Positions 24,906 through 33,726 of a DNA stretch of 64,000 nucleotides are shown piece after piece. The translations under genes and the position numbers were made by a program. This stretch comes from Kribbella steppae (lineage in GTDB: Bacteria > Actinomycetota > Actinomycetes > Propionibacteriales > Kribbellaceae): assembly GCF_004342025.1 (NCBI RefSeq), contig NZ_SLWN01000009.1, positions 326,732 through 390,731 on the forward strand, in the 5' to 3' direction. Each line of letters starts with the position of its first letter. The first letter of the stretch is position 1. The notes under the pieces are model-generated. The model was not told where the DNA came from, did no database searches, and saw only the letters and a list, made by a program, of their open reading frames with translations.

Positions 24906-26161
24906 CGACCAATGACGAGAGCACTGGCATCTGGGCAACCATCAAGGAGGCCCCGGTGCCGGTGAAGGCGCTGCTGGTCGGCGTCTTCGTGAACAAGCTC
25001 GGCTGGTTCCTCCAGGTCTTCCTGGTGCTGTTCCTGACCACCTCGAAGGGCTTCACCCCCGTGCAGGCCGGTACGGCGCTCGGCGTGTACGGCGGTGGTT
25101 CGGTGATCGGCCTGATCATCGGCGGATCCCTGTCGGACAAGGTCGGGCCGAGAGCCGCGGTGATGATCAGCATGTTCGGCATGGCCGGCTTCGTGCTGGC
25201 GATCGCCTACGTGCCGAGTTATACGGCCGTGGTGGTCGTGGTCGCGCTGGCCGGTGCGGTCGGACAGTTCTACCGTCCGGCCTCGGCAGCCCTGCTGACC
25301 GAGCTGACGCCGAAGAACCGCCAGGTGATGATCTTCGCGGTCTACCGGCTGGCGATGAATCTCGGGACCACCGCGGCACCGCTGATCGGTGCCGCCCTGG
25401 TCGCGGTGTCCTGGAACCTGCTGTTCATCGGCGAGGCGCTCGCGGCCCTGGCGTATGCGGCGGTGGCGATCGTTGCTCTGCCCAAGCGATCCGCCAAGGT
25501 TGTCGAGGACACGGTTGCGGATCAACCGTCGGCAGGCGGCTACGTCGCCGTACTGCGGGACTACAAGTACGTGCTGTTCCTGCTGTGCATGTTCATCAAC
25601 GCGGCGATCTACGTGCAGTACCTGGCCGTCCTGCCGCTGCACATGAAGGCCGACGGATTGTCGACCTGGTGGTTCAGCGCGGTCGTCGCGCTGAACGGCT
25701 TCATCGTCATCACCTGCGAGTTGCTGGTGACGAAGGTGGTGCAGAACTGTCCGGCCCGGATCGTCGCGATGACCGGGTTCATGCTGCTCGGCGGCGGGCT
25801 CGCGTTCTACGCCTTGCCGGGTGGGCTGGCGATCTTCGTGATCGGCACCCTGCTGTGGACGCTGGCCGAGATCATCGGCGGGCCGACCATGTTCGCCTAC
25901 CCGGGGATGGCCGCGCCGAAGCCGCTGCTCGGCCGGTACGTCGGGTCCGCGCACGCGATGTTCGGACTCGGATCCGCACTCGGCCCGTTCCTCGGGGTGT
26001 GGGTGTGGAACCAGTCCAGCGCCCAGGTCTGGGTGTGGTGCGGGCTGGCCGGCGCGATCGGCGTCGTCCTCGCCTACTTCGGCATGCGGCCGGCCGAGGA
26101 ACCCGCCACCGCCGAAGCGACAACTCCGACTACGGCCGCGGAGCCGGCACAGAGCTCCTAG
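24902..26161 (+). CDS. MFS transporter, probable product exporter
   Basis: A 419-residue major facilitator protein with about 12 hydrophobic segments and the A-like motif GGSLSDKVGPRAAVM between helices 2 and 3. The C-terminus is a short polar Ala/Thr tail. It is translationally coupled to the first ATP-grasp gene and followed 12 nt later by the second, so it is integral to the operon. Export or self-protection is inferred; uptake cannot be excluded. Confidence 0.88.
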   Translation: MTTNDESTGIWATIKEAPVPVKALLVGVFVNKLGWFLQVFLVLFLTTSKGFTPVQAGTALGVYGGGSVIGLIIGGSLSDKVGPRAAVMISMFGMAGFVLAIAYVPSYTAVVVVVALAGAVGQFYRPASAALLTELTPKNRQVMIFAVYRLAMNLGTTAAPLIGAALVAVSWNLLFIGEALAALAYAAVAIVALPKRSAKVVEDTVADQPSAGGYVAVLRDYKYVLFLLCMFINAAIYVQYLAVLPLHMKADGLSTWWFSAVVALNGFIVITCELLVTKVVQNCPARIVAMTGFMLLGGGLAFYALPGGLAIFVIGTLLWTLAEIIGGPTMFAYPGMAAPKPLLGRYVGSAHAMFGLGSALGPFLGVWVWNQSSAQVWVWCGLAGAIGVVLAYFGMRPAEEPATAEATTPTTAAEPAQSS

Positions 26162-26173
26162 GAGGCTGAGTTC

Positions 26174-27424
26174 ATGAAACATGGCATGAGCAACTACACG
26201 ATCATCGTGGATCCGCTGTCCACGGGACAGGAATACCCGGCTGCGTTCCGCGAGGCCGGTCGGCTGCCGGTCGCCGTACTGAGTGGTGCGGAGCCGCCGC
26301 CGGCGTACACGGCCAGCTGGCATCCGGGCGACTTCGAGCACGTGCACTACTTCACCGGCGACGTCCAGGCGCTCGCCGAGGAGTTGCGGCAGTACGAGCC
26401 GGAGTACCTGATTCCGGGTGCCGAGAGCGGGGTCGAGCTGTGTGACCAGCTGATCGAGTTCCTGGTGCCCGGCACCGGGAACGTGTCGGAGCTGGCGTCG
26501 GCGCGGCGGGACAAGTGGGAGATGGCGCAAGCGCTGGCCGCCGCGGGTGTGCCGCGGCTACGGCAGTTCCGCACCGCCGATCCGGCCGATGCGGAGAAGT
26601 GGCTGAAGGAGAACGACCTGCTCGGCCGGCGGCTGGTGATCAAGCCACCGAAGAGCGCCGCGGGTGACGAGGTGTACGTCGTCTTCGAGGACGGCGACTG
26701 GCGGGAGCGGTTCGACCGGGTGCTCGGGCGGACCAACAAGATGGGGCTGACCAACGACGCGGTGCTGATCCAGGAGTACGCCGAGGGCACCGAGTACCTG
26801 GTCGACACGTACAGCGTGGACGGCAAGCACGCGCTGGTCGACGTGTGCCGCTATACGAAGGTCGGCCGGGGCGACAAGATCGGCATCTACCGGCGGATCG
26901 ACTTCCTCGCCGAGGACGACCCGGAGGTCCAGGCGCTGTGGCCGTACACCGAGCAGGTGCTCGACGCGGTCGGCATCCGGATCGGCTGTGGTCACGTCGA
27001 GGTGATGATGACACCGGACGGCCCACGACTGATCGAGGTCGCGGCCCGGCCTGCCGGTGGTGGTCACCAGATGGTCAGCGAGCTGGCCACCGGCGACAAC
27101 CACATCAAGCGGACGGTCGCCCATCGCGTCCGCGGTGAGGTCCGGGACGGGTTCGACCTGGTCCAGCACCTGCGCGGCATCTTCGTCATCGCGCCGCGGG
27201 AGGGGTACTTCCGCAACCGTGAGGTGTTCGACGGGATCGACGCGCTGAAGTCGTTCCAATGGATGAAGATCCTGTACGACGAGGACGCCGTCGTACCGGA
27301 GACCGTCGACCTCTTCACCTGCCTGGCCTGGGTCATCCTGATCCACAGCGACCCGGCCACCCTCGACGCCGACTACCACCGCGTACTGGAGATGGAGGCC
27401 GGGATCGTCATCGAAACCCGCTGA
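26174..27424 (+). CDS. Second ATP-grasp ligase
   Basis: A 416-residue ATP-grasp protein distinct from the first. ATP-binding motifs include GRRLVIKPPKSAAGDEVYVV and VLIQEYAEGTEYLVDTYSV. The metal-site motif reads RLIEVAARPAGGGHQM, with Ala where the first ligase has the metal-site Asn, a variation also seen in some peptide-forming ATP-grasp families. GGAGG lies 9 nt before ATG 26174; Met5 is an alternative start. It probably performs a second ligation, giving a di- or tripeptide hydrazide. Confidence 0.87.
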   Translation: MKHGMSNYTIIVDPLSTGQEYPAAFREAGRLPVAVLSGAEPPPAYTASWHPGDFEHVHYFTGDVQALAEELRQYEPEYLIPGAESGVELCDQLIEFLVPGTGNVSELASARRDKWEMAQALAAAGVPRLRQFRTADPADAEKWLKENDLLGRRLVIKPPKSAAGDEVYVVFEDGDWRERFDRVLGRTNKMGLTNDAVLIQEYAEGTEYLVDTYSVDGKHALVDVCRYTKVGRGDKIGIYRRIDFLAEDDPEVQALWPYTEQVLDAVGIRIGCGHVEVMMTPDGPRLIEVAARPAGGGHQMVSELATGDNHIKRTVAHRVRGEVRDGFDLVQHLRGIFVIAPREGYFRNREVFDGIDALKSFQWMKILYDEDAVVPETVDLFTCLAWVILIHSDPATLDADYHRVLEMEAGIVIETR

Positions 27425-27455
27425 CGCACAGCCGACGGAGACCCCCTGACCGGGG

Positions 27456-27480
27456 CCCGGGCGGACCACCACCGCCCGGG
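27456..27480 (+). terminator. Terminator hairpin at the end of the hydrazine operon
   Basis: Perfect 9-bp arms CCCGGGCGG/CCGCCCGGG (27456-27464, 27472-27480) with the 7-nt loop ACCACCA. It lies 31 nt past the last biosynthetic stop and marks the right edge of the operon. No U-tract. Confidence 0.6.
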
Positions 27481-27498
27481 TCCAGTCACAATCTGCAG

Positions 27499-27882
27499 AT
27501 GGCCAAACGCGCTCTCCCTTGCCCGTGCGGGCTCGACACGTCCTACGCCGACTGCTGTGGCCGCCTCCACGAAGGCCGCGCTTCGGCAACCACCGCGGAA
27601 CAACTCATGCGCTCGCGCTACTCGGCCTTCGTCGTCGGAGATGCGGCCTATCTCCTCCGCACGTGGTCCGCCGCAACCCGTCCGGCCGACCTGCAGCTGG
27701 ACCAGGACATCCGTTGGACGGGCCTCGAGATTCTCAGCACCACCGACGGCAGCCCGTTCCACACCGAGGGCACGGTCGAGTTCCGGGCCAACTACCAGCT
27801 CGACGGCCGGCCAGGCCACCAGCAGGAACTCAGCCGCTTCGTCCGCGAGAACGGCGCGTGGGTGTACGTCGCAGCGCTGTGA
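27499..27882 (+). CDS. YchJ/UPF0225 family SEC-C motif protein
   Basis: A 127-residue protein with the N-terminal metal-binding pattern CPCGLDTSYADCCGRLHEG and the family core AEQLMRSRYSAFVVGDAAYLLRTW. The function of this small family is not established; the Cys motif resembles the zinc-binding SEC-C motif. It starts at ATG 27499, close behind the operon terminator, without an obvious ribosome binding site, and converges on the PhoX-like gene. Confidence 0.88.
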   Translation: MAKRALPCPCGLDTSYADCCGRLHEGRASATTAEQLMRSRYSAFVVGDAAYLLRTWSAATRPADLQLDQDIRWTGLEILSTTDGSPFHTEGTVEFRANYQLDGRPGHQQELSRFVRENGAWVYVAAL

Positions 27883-27892
27883 CTCCTGGGGA

Positions 27893-29296
27893 CTACCTCC
27901 TCCGGCGCCAGGGTCCGGTGATCGCGTAGGTGATACCCGGTGTGTAGACGTTGAAGAACATCGTCCGGCCGTCGGCGGAGAAGCCGGCCCCGGCCAGCTC
28001 GCCGAACTCCGGGTCCTCCGGGGTGCCGTTGTTCACCCGGTTGCGGGCGAACTTGAACACCTCGCCGTCCTCGGTGGTACCGAGGATGTGCTGCTCGCCG
28101 AGGCCGTCCTCACACATCATCAGACCGCCGTACGGCGACATCGTGATGTTGTCCGGGGCGTCGAACTCCGGGTCGTCCGAGCCCGGGCTCGGCCGGGTGA
28201 AGATCACCTCGAGGCGCAGCGTCTTCTTCCGCGGGTCGAACCGCCAGACCTGGCCATCGTGGTTGACCTTCGGGCCGAGCTCGGTCCGGGCGAACGACGA
28301 GACGAAGTACACGCAGCGGTCCCGCGTACCCCACCAGCAGCCCTCGAGCTTGTAGCCGCCGGTGATCGGCTTGCCGTAGTCCTGCGCGCGGACCGACACC
28401 GTCGTCGCCAGCGGGTCCGGCACCTTGATCCACTGCACCCCGCCGAACTCGGCGCCCGCTTCCTGGACGACGGACAGGTCAGGCAGGCCTGGGATGTACA
28501 TGGCCTGCAGTTCGCCACCGGCCCTCAGCGAACCCCATCCACCGCGCGGACGGTTCGGGAGGAACCGGTAGAACCCGCCGAGCGGCGCGATGAACGCGTC
28601 CTCGGTCTCGTAGACGATCCCGGTCGCCGGATCGATCGCCACCGCCTCGTGCTGGAACCGGCCCATCGCGGTCAGCGGGGTCGGGTTGTCGTTGCGGCGG
28701 TCGTCGTACGGGTCGACCTCGAAGATGAAGCCGTGGTCCTTGGTGTATCCGGCGGGGTCGCCGGCCTTGAGCTCGGTCTCCTCGCAGGTCAGCCAGGTGC
28801 GCCACGGCGTGATGCCGCCGGAGCAGTTGATCGCCGTACCGCCGAGACTGACGAACTCCTTGGTGGCGTTGTTGTGCCGGTCCACCACCAGCGTGCTGGT
28901 GCCGCCGGCGGCGCCCGGGTCGTAGGTGCGCTCCGGTGGCGCGACCACCTTGATCGTGGCGGTCGGGCTGCACTCGTGGTTGCGGACCAGGCGCGCGCCG
29001 CCGTCGCGGTCCGAGAAGGTGCCCATGCCGTCGAACCGGCTCGGCGTCTTCAGGCCGTCGGGACGGACGGTGCCCTCGCGGGACAGGATCTTGTAGCTGA
29101 ACCCACGCGGCAGGTCGAGCATGCCGTTCGGGTCCTCGATCAGTGGGCCGTACCCGATCTTCGGGCCGGACGTGCCGAGCGCGGGCTGGGCGGTGTACAG
29201 CGCCTCGACCGAGCCGGCGACGCTGACCGCGACACCGGCCGCGGCCGCTCGGGCGACGAACTGCCGCCGGGACAGGGGATTCTGTTCAACGGACAC
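27893..29296 (-). CDS. PhoX-like secreted phosphatase (DUF839), Tat substrate
   Basis: A 467-residue exported protein. A Tat signal (LSRRQFVARAAAAG) leads into a DUF839/PhoX beta-propeller with NHECSP, WLTCEETE (a Glu pair expected to bind metal) and DAPDNITMSPYGGLMMCEDG near the C-terminus. PhoX enzymes are Ca/Fe-dependent alkaline phosphatases active on phosphate esters. GTG 29296 is preferred because GAGGAGG lies 9 nt upstream. A PHO-box-like repeat about 40 bp upstream suggests PhoP control. The PhoD-like gene lies upstream on the same strand. Confidence 0.87.
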   Translation of the reverse strand: MSVEQNPLSRRQFVARAAAAGVAVSVAGSVEALYTAQPALGTSGPKIGYGPLIEDPNGMLDLPRGFSYKILSREGTVRPDGLKTPSRFDGMGTFSDRDGGARLVRNHECSPTATIKVVAPPERTYDPGAAGGTSTLVVDRHNNATKEFVSLGGTAINCSGGITPWRTWLTCEETELKAGDPAGYTKDHGFIFEVDPYDDRRNDNPTPLTAMGRFQHEAVAIDPATGIVYETEDAFIAPLGGFYRFLPNRPRGGWGSLRAGGELQAMYIPGLPDLSVVQEAGAEFGGVQWIKVPDPLATTVSVRAQDYGKPITGGYKLEGCWWGTRDRCVYFVSSFARTELGPKVNHDGQVWRFDPRKKTLRLEVIFTRPSPGSDDPEFDAPDNITMSPYGGLMMCEDGLGEQHILGTTEDGEVFKFARNRVNNGTPEDPEFGELAGAGFSADGRTMFFNVYTPGITYAITGPWRRRR

Positions 29297-29334
29297 GGTG
29301 TGTGGCCTCCTCATGGGCGGAAAGGTCTGCCGGT

Positions 29335-29356
29335 CAACGATGAACGTACGGTGAAC
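29335..29356 (-). promoter_or_regulatory. PHO-box-like direct repeats upstream of the PhoX-like gene
   Basis: On the minus strand two adjacent 11-nt units read GTTCACCGTAC and GTTCATCGTTG. This matches the actinobacterial PhoP-binding direct-repeat pattern of GTTCA-type units every 11 nt. The site is about 40 bp upstream of the chosen start, fitting activation under phosphate limitation. Confidence 0.6.
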
Positions 29357-29484
29357 AACCGACGACGACAAGGCGAACGGCGCGCCGAGGCACCCGCGAA
29401 TCCGAACGACCCGCGGGTACCTGGCTGGGCGAGTTCCGCTGAGCCCGACGTGCCCTCACGACGCCTGGCTCGGCGGGACGGCAG

Positions 29485-31122
29485 TCAGGCGGGGATCAGC
29501 TGCGGCGCACCGGCCGGGACGACGTACCGGCGGCCGGTGCTGATCGGCTGGTTGAGCCGGGTGACGTACTGCAGGACCTTGAAATCGGCGGTCAGCTCGT
29601 GCTTCGTGATCGACATGGACACGTAGCCGCGGCGGTTCTGGATGTACTTGATGTGCGGGTTCTCCGCCAGAACGGTCGGGCCGCCGTTGACGGTGTCCGA
29701 GCCGTCGCCGTTGGTCGATACCGAGGTCGTCACCAGCTCGACCCCGACCGTCGCCGAGTCCGGGTCGCGGAAGTCGGCCTTGAGCTCGTTGGCGAAGTGC
29801 AGGTGTACGTCGCCGGTGAGCACGACCGCGTTGTCGACGCCGGCGTCCTGCCAGCCCTGGACCAGCGTGTTGCGGTCGGCCTGGTACCCGTCCCAGCCGT
29901 CCGACCCGACGATGGTCTGCGGGCCGGCGGTGTTGTCGCGCTTGGCGAAGAAGACGCCCTGCGCCATCAGGTGCCAGGCGTCGGCCCGCCCCTGGAACCC
30001 GTTCAGCAGCCAGGACTCCTGGCGGTCCCCCAGGATGGTCCGGCTCGGGTCGGCCTGGACGGGGCCGTCGGCGAACCACCAGGTGCGGCCGCCATCGTTG
30101 TGGGCCTGCAGGTCGCGGTACTGCCGGGTGTCGAGCACGTGGAACGTGGCCGTGCGACCCCAGTCGAAGCGGCGAAACAGCTGGAGCTCGCCGTCGGGGC
30201 GCAGCGCCGACGGACGCAGCGGCATGTTCTCCCAGTATGCCTGGATCGCGGCGGCCCGGCGGAGCCGCCAGGCATCGGTCGGCACCCCGTCACGGGGGTA
30301 GAGCCCGGCCCAGTTGTCCTGGATCTCGTGGTCGTCCCACGTGACCAGCCACGGTGCGGTGTGGTGCAGCTGCTGGGTCTGCGGCTCGGCCTTGTACAGC
30401 GCGTGACGGCGGCGGTAGTCGCCGAGGGTCAGGCAGGTGGATCCGGGGTGCACCCGGAAGCGGCCGGCGACGCCCGCACCCTCGTAGATGTAGTCGCCGA
30501 GCGCCAGGACCACGTCCGGCCGCTCCTCGGCCGCGTGCCGGTAGGCCTCGAAGTAGCCGCCCTCGTAGTGGCTGCAGGACACCGTGATCGCCCGGCAGGG
30601 CTCGTCGCTGTTCGGCGGCGGCAGGGTCCTCGTCCGCGCCGTGGGCGAGACGTGGCCGAAGGCGCGGAAGCGGTACCAGTACTCCCGTGCGGGCTCGAGT
30701 CCGTCGACCTCGAGGTGGACGCTGTGCCCCCATCGCGGCTCCGCCGCGGTGGTTCCCCGCTGGACGACCCGGCTGAACCGCGGGTCCGCCGCCAGCTCCC
30801 ACTGCACCTCGAAGGCGCGCTGCGGCATCCCGCCGCTGCCGTCCTCGGCGATCGGGTCGATCGCGAGGCGGGTCCACAGGACTATCCCGGTGCTCGTCGG
30901 CTCCCCCGAGGCGACACCGAGCGTGAAGGGGTACGGATCGGAGGCGGAGGTGCGTGGAGCGGCGGTCGCCGAGGAGGCGATGAGAGTGCCCACGCCGGCC
31001 CCGCCGGCGACGGTCAAGGATGCTCCGATGAACGTCCGACGGGACAGCTGGCGCCGCGTCGCCGCGTTAGCTCGTCGATCGGCCGGAATGAACGTCACCG
31101 GGCCCTGTAGTTCGTCAGTCAC
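29485..31122 (-). CDS. PhoD-like alkaline phosphatase, Tat substrate
   Basis: A 545-residue secreted phosphodiesterase or alkaline phosphatase. The Tat signal is LSRRTFIGASLTVAGG. An N-terminal Fn3-like PhoD_N domain is followed by metallophosphatase motifs: CSHYEGGYFEAY, LALGDYIYEG, WDDHEIQDNWAG and VLTGDVHLHF. GTG 31122 follows AGAGAGGA by about 5 nt. Together with the PhoX-like gene it forms a phosphate-scavenging pair. No tandem PHO box was seen immediately upstream of this gene. Confidence 0.9.
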   Translation of the reverse strand: MTDELQGPVTFIPADRRANAATRRQLSRRTFIGASLTVAGGAGVGTLIASSATAAPRTSASDPYPFTLGVASGEPTSTGIVLWTRLAIDPIAEDGSGGMPQRAFEVQWELAADPRFSRVVQRGTTAAEPRWGHSVHLEVDGLEPAREYWYRFRAFGHVSPTARTRTLPPPNSDEPCRAITVSCSHYEGGYFEAYRHAAEERPDVVLALGDYIYEGAGVAGRFRVHPGSTCLTLGDYRRRHALYKAEPQTQQLHHTAPWLVTWDDHEIQDNWAGLYPRDGVPTDAWRLRRAAAIQAYWENMPLRPSALRPDGELQLFRRFDWGRTATFHVLDTRQYRDLQAHNDGGRTWWFADGPVQADPSRTILGDRQESWLLNGFQGRADAWHLMAQGVFFAKRDNTAGPQTIVGSDGWDGYQADRNTLVQGWQDAGVDNAVVLTGDVHLHFANELKADFRDPDSATVGVELVTTSVSTNGDGSDTVNGGPTVLAENPHIKYIQNRRGYVSMSITKHELTADFKVLQYVTRLNQPISTGRRYVVPAGAPQLIPA

Positions 31123-31338
31123 AGGCGTCCTCTCTCTCGCAGCGGTACCGGGGGTGCGGCGGGCGGCGACTGGGCGCGTAGCCACCGTGATCGGCGCGTT
31201 CACGCTCCCAGAGCGCGACGCAAGAGTCAATAACTATCGACAAAGCCCTAGCAAACGAGGTATTAATTTTCATCCATGGGTAGATCGCCGTTCACCGAGC
31301 CTCTGAACACCGGTCTCGGTGCTGCCGGCCGGGTCGGC

Positions 31339-32235
31339 TCAGCGAACCGACCGCGGCACCCGGGCGAGCACCTCTTTCACCCGGGCCAGTGCGGTTCTGG
31401 ACTCGTCGTAGCGGCACATCAGGACCGCGGCCGACAGGCAGTCTGCCTGCCACATCTCCACATGACGCGTGCTCAGGACGCCGGTGCGGAGGGTCTCCTC
31501 CCGCACCACGGTGCGCAGCACGACGTCGGCCCGGCGACCGATCGAGGACCCGGGATCACTCGTCACCGCGACCGTCAGCGCTTCGCGGGCGACGGCCTCG
31601 GCCAGCACGTGATCGGCATCCTCGGCGACGCCGCTCTGCGAGATCACGAGGAAGACGTCCCCCGCGGCGGCGTTCGCCATGTCGATGACGGCCTCGCGCG
31701 GGTCGCGGAACGCAATCGCCGGGACCCCGAGACTCCGGAGCTTCCCCTGCAGGTACCGCGCCACGGCGCCGCCGCCGCCCATGCCGAAGATGCGCACCTG
31801 GCGCGAGGCGAGGATGGCCCGGGCGACCCGCTCCAGATCCTCGGCGTCGAGGAACCGGCCCGACTCGACGATCATCTGGGCATACGCGGCCGTCATCTTC
31901 TCGATGACCGTGGCGATGCTGTCGTCGGCCCCGATGTCGCCGCTGAGCCCGTCGCGTCCGGCCCGGCTCCGTTCCTCAGCCGCGGTGGCCAACTCCAGTC
32001 GCAGCTGGGAGTAGCTGTTCAGGCCGAGGGCACGGCAGAAGCGCGTCACGGTGGCCGTTGACGTGCCGATGCGGTCGGCCAGCTCCGTGATCGTCATCTG
32101 GGCGGCGGTGATGGGCTGCTCGACAGCGAACCGGCCGAGGCGCTGCTGTGCCTCCGGCATTCCCTCCAGGACGGACTGGACGTGGGTCAGGAACGCGGCG
32201 CCACGGGGCGCCGCCTGATGGCGCTCAGCGGTCAT
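31339..32235 (-). CDS. MurR/RpiR family transcriptional regulator
   Basis: A 298-residue regulator with an N-terminal HTH_6 domain (MTITELADRIGTSTATVTRFCRALG split around the helix-turn-helix) and a C-terminal SIS sugar-phosphate-binding domain (QVRIFGMGGGGAVARYL, VFLVISQSGVAEDADHVL). ATG 32235 follows GAGGA and is preferred over ATG 32247. It is divergent from a histidine phosphatase and an EEP hydrolase and probably controls them in response to a phosphosugar; a sugar-permease remnant nearby supports this. Confidence 0.9.
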   Translation of the reverse strand: MTAERHQAAPRGAAFLTHVQSVLEGMPEAQQRLGRFAVEQPITAAQMTITELADRIGTSTATVTRFCRALGLNSYSQLRLELATAAEERSRAGRDGLSGDIGADDSIATVIEKMTAAYAQMIVESGRFLDAEDLERVARAILASRQVRIFGMGGGGAVARYLQGKLRSLGVPAIAFRDPREAVIDMANAAAGDVFLVISQSGVAEDADHVLAEAVAREALTVAVTSDPGSSIGRRADVVLRTVVREETLRTGVLSTRHVEMWQADCLSAAVLMCRYDESRTALARVKEVLARVPRSVR

Positions 32236-32368
32236 GGGTGTCCTCATCGCTCACGCGTCGAACGTAGACCATCCCGACGGTTCCGGCCGCGAACACCCGG
32301 AACCGGCACGCCGGACGGAGCTCACTCGAGCTCGCGGCTCCCCGCACGGCTGAACCCGGAGACCACCG

Positions 32369-33034
32369 ATGCAGACGACCCGAGAAGACACCAGCCGCGA
32401 CGCCGGCGTCCACGCGGCCGCGACGGCGCCATCGACGCGCCTCATCGTGGTGCGCCACGGTCACACCGCGATGACCGACGCCCAGATGTGCAGTGGTGGC
32501 GGTGTTCCCGGCCCGCCCCTGAACGGGTCCGGCCGCCAGGACGCGATGCGGGCGGCGGCGGCACTGGCGTCCTCCGGGGCGGTGGCCGTCGTCGCGTCGC
32601 CGCTGGTCCGCACCCTGCAGACCGCCGAGGTGATCGCGACCGAGCTGGGTGTCGAGGTCCACGAGGACGATGACTGGCGCGAGTGCGACTTCGGGCGGTG
32701 GGAGGGACTCACCTTCGTCCAGATGCGGGAGCGGTACCCCGAGGCCGCCTCGCGGTGGCTCCGTGTCCTGAGTGCGGCGCCGCCCGGCGGGGAGTCGCTC
32801 GCGCAGCTCGCCGGCCGGGTGACCCGGGCCCGTGACCGGGTGGCCGCCGGCCATCCGGGGCAGACCGTGGTCGTCGTGACCCACTCGGTGGTGATCCGCT
32901 CGCTCATCCATCTGACCTTGGAAGCGGCGCCGAACGCCATCGGGCGGGTGCGACCGGCACCGGGATCACTCACCGAGATCCGCACCGGCGTGGACGGCGA
33001 GTGGACCCTCCATTCGTTCGGAGCCCGACCGTGA
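32369..33034 (+). CDS. Histidine phosphatase family protein
   Basis: A 221-residue phosphoglycerate-mutase-like phosphatase. The catalytic RHG motif is VVRHGHTAM, the general acid Glu lies in ECDFGRWEGLTF, and the second His is in VVVTHSVVIRSL. Substrates of this group range from phosphosugars to nucleotides. ATG 32369 follows GGAGA. The stop overlaps a GTG of the next gene, so the two hydrolases are co-expressed. Confidence 0.88.
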   Translation: MQTTREDTSRDAGVHAAATAPSTRLIVVRHGHTAMTDAQMCSGGGVPGPPLNGSGRQDAMRAAAALASSGAVAVVASPLVRTLQTAEVIATELGVEVHEDDDWRECDFGRWEGLTFVQMRERYPEAASRWLRVLSAAPPGGESLAQLAGRVTRARDRVAAGHPGQTVVVVTHSVVIRSLIHLTLEAAPNAIGRVRPAPGSLTEIRTGVDGEWTLHSFGARP

Positions 33035-33051
33035 CCCCAAAGGAGCGACCA

Positions 33052-33726
33052 GTGCTGCGCATCGTGGCGTACAACATCCAGGACGGCGGCCACGGCCGTC
33101 TCGAGGCCATCGCCGCCATCCTCCGGGACCTGCAGCCCGACGCCGCCGCGATCGTCGAGGCCAACAGCCGGTCGAACGCCGAATGGCTCGCGCGGGAGCT
33201 CGGGTACGACATCGTCTTCGGCCACGCGAACACCCCGTTCCACCTCGCCTGGATCACCCGCCGGCCGATCCTGAGCCATCACAACCACCGGCACCCGGTA
33301 CTCTCGAAGACCCTCCTCGAGCTCGACATCGACTGGGACGGGCAGCCGCTCCAGCTCTTCGCCACCCATCTGACCCCGCTGCTCCGGCCGGACCGGGAGA
33401 TCCGCCGTCTGATCGAGGTCGAGGCGCTCCTCGACGTTGTCCGGGCACGTCCCGACCGCCCCCGCATCCTGGTCGGCGACTTCAACACGACGAATCCGTC
33501 CGCACCGGTCACGCGGATCCTCGACGACGGCTTCGTCGACTGCTACGACACGGTGAACCCGGGACAGGACGGACTCACCCATCCGACCGACGCCCCGACC
33601 TGGCGCCTCGACTTCATCTTCGCCAGCAGGTCGCTCGCCCCCAGGCTCCGGTCGTGTCAGGTCCATGCGGGCGAGGAGCTCGTGCCGGTGTCCGACCACT
33701 TCCCGGTGTCGGCGACCTTCGCCTGA
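33052..33726 (+). CDS. Endonuclease/exonuclease/phosphatase (EEP) family hydrolase
   Basis: A 224-residue metal-dependent hydrolase of the DNase I-like EEP fold: RIVAYNIQDGGHGR at the N-terminus, ILVGDFNTTN in the middle and VSDHFPVSATF at the end carry the metal and catalytic residues. GTG 33052 has GGAG 6 nt upstream; GTG 33031, overlapping the previous stop, is the alternative. The substrate could be a phosphoester lipid or phosphosugar rather than DNA. Confidence 0.85.
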   Translation: MLRIVAYNIQDGGHGRLEAIAAILRDLQPDAAAIVEANSRSNAEWLARELGYDIVFGHANTPFHLAWITRRPILSHHNHRHPVLSKTLLELDIDWDGQPLQLFATHLTPLLRPDREIRRLIEVEALLDVVRARPDRPRILVGDFNTTNPSAPVTRILDDGFVDCYDTVNPGQDGLTHPTDAPTWRLDFIFASRSLAPRLRSCQVHAGEELVPVSDHFPVSATFA

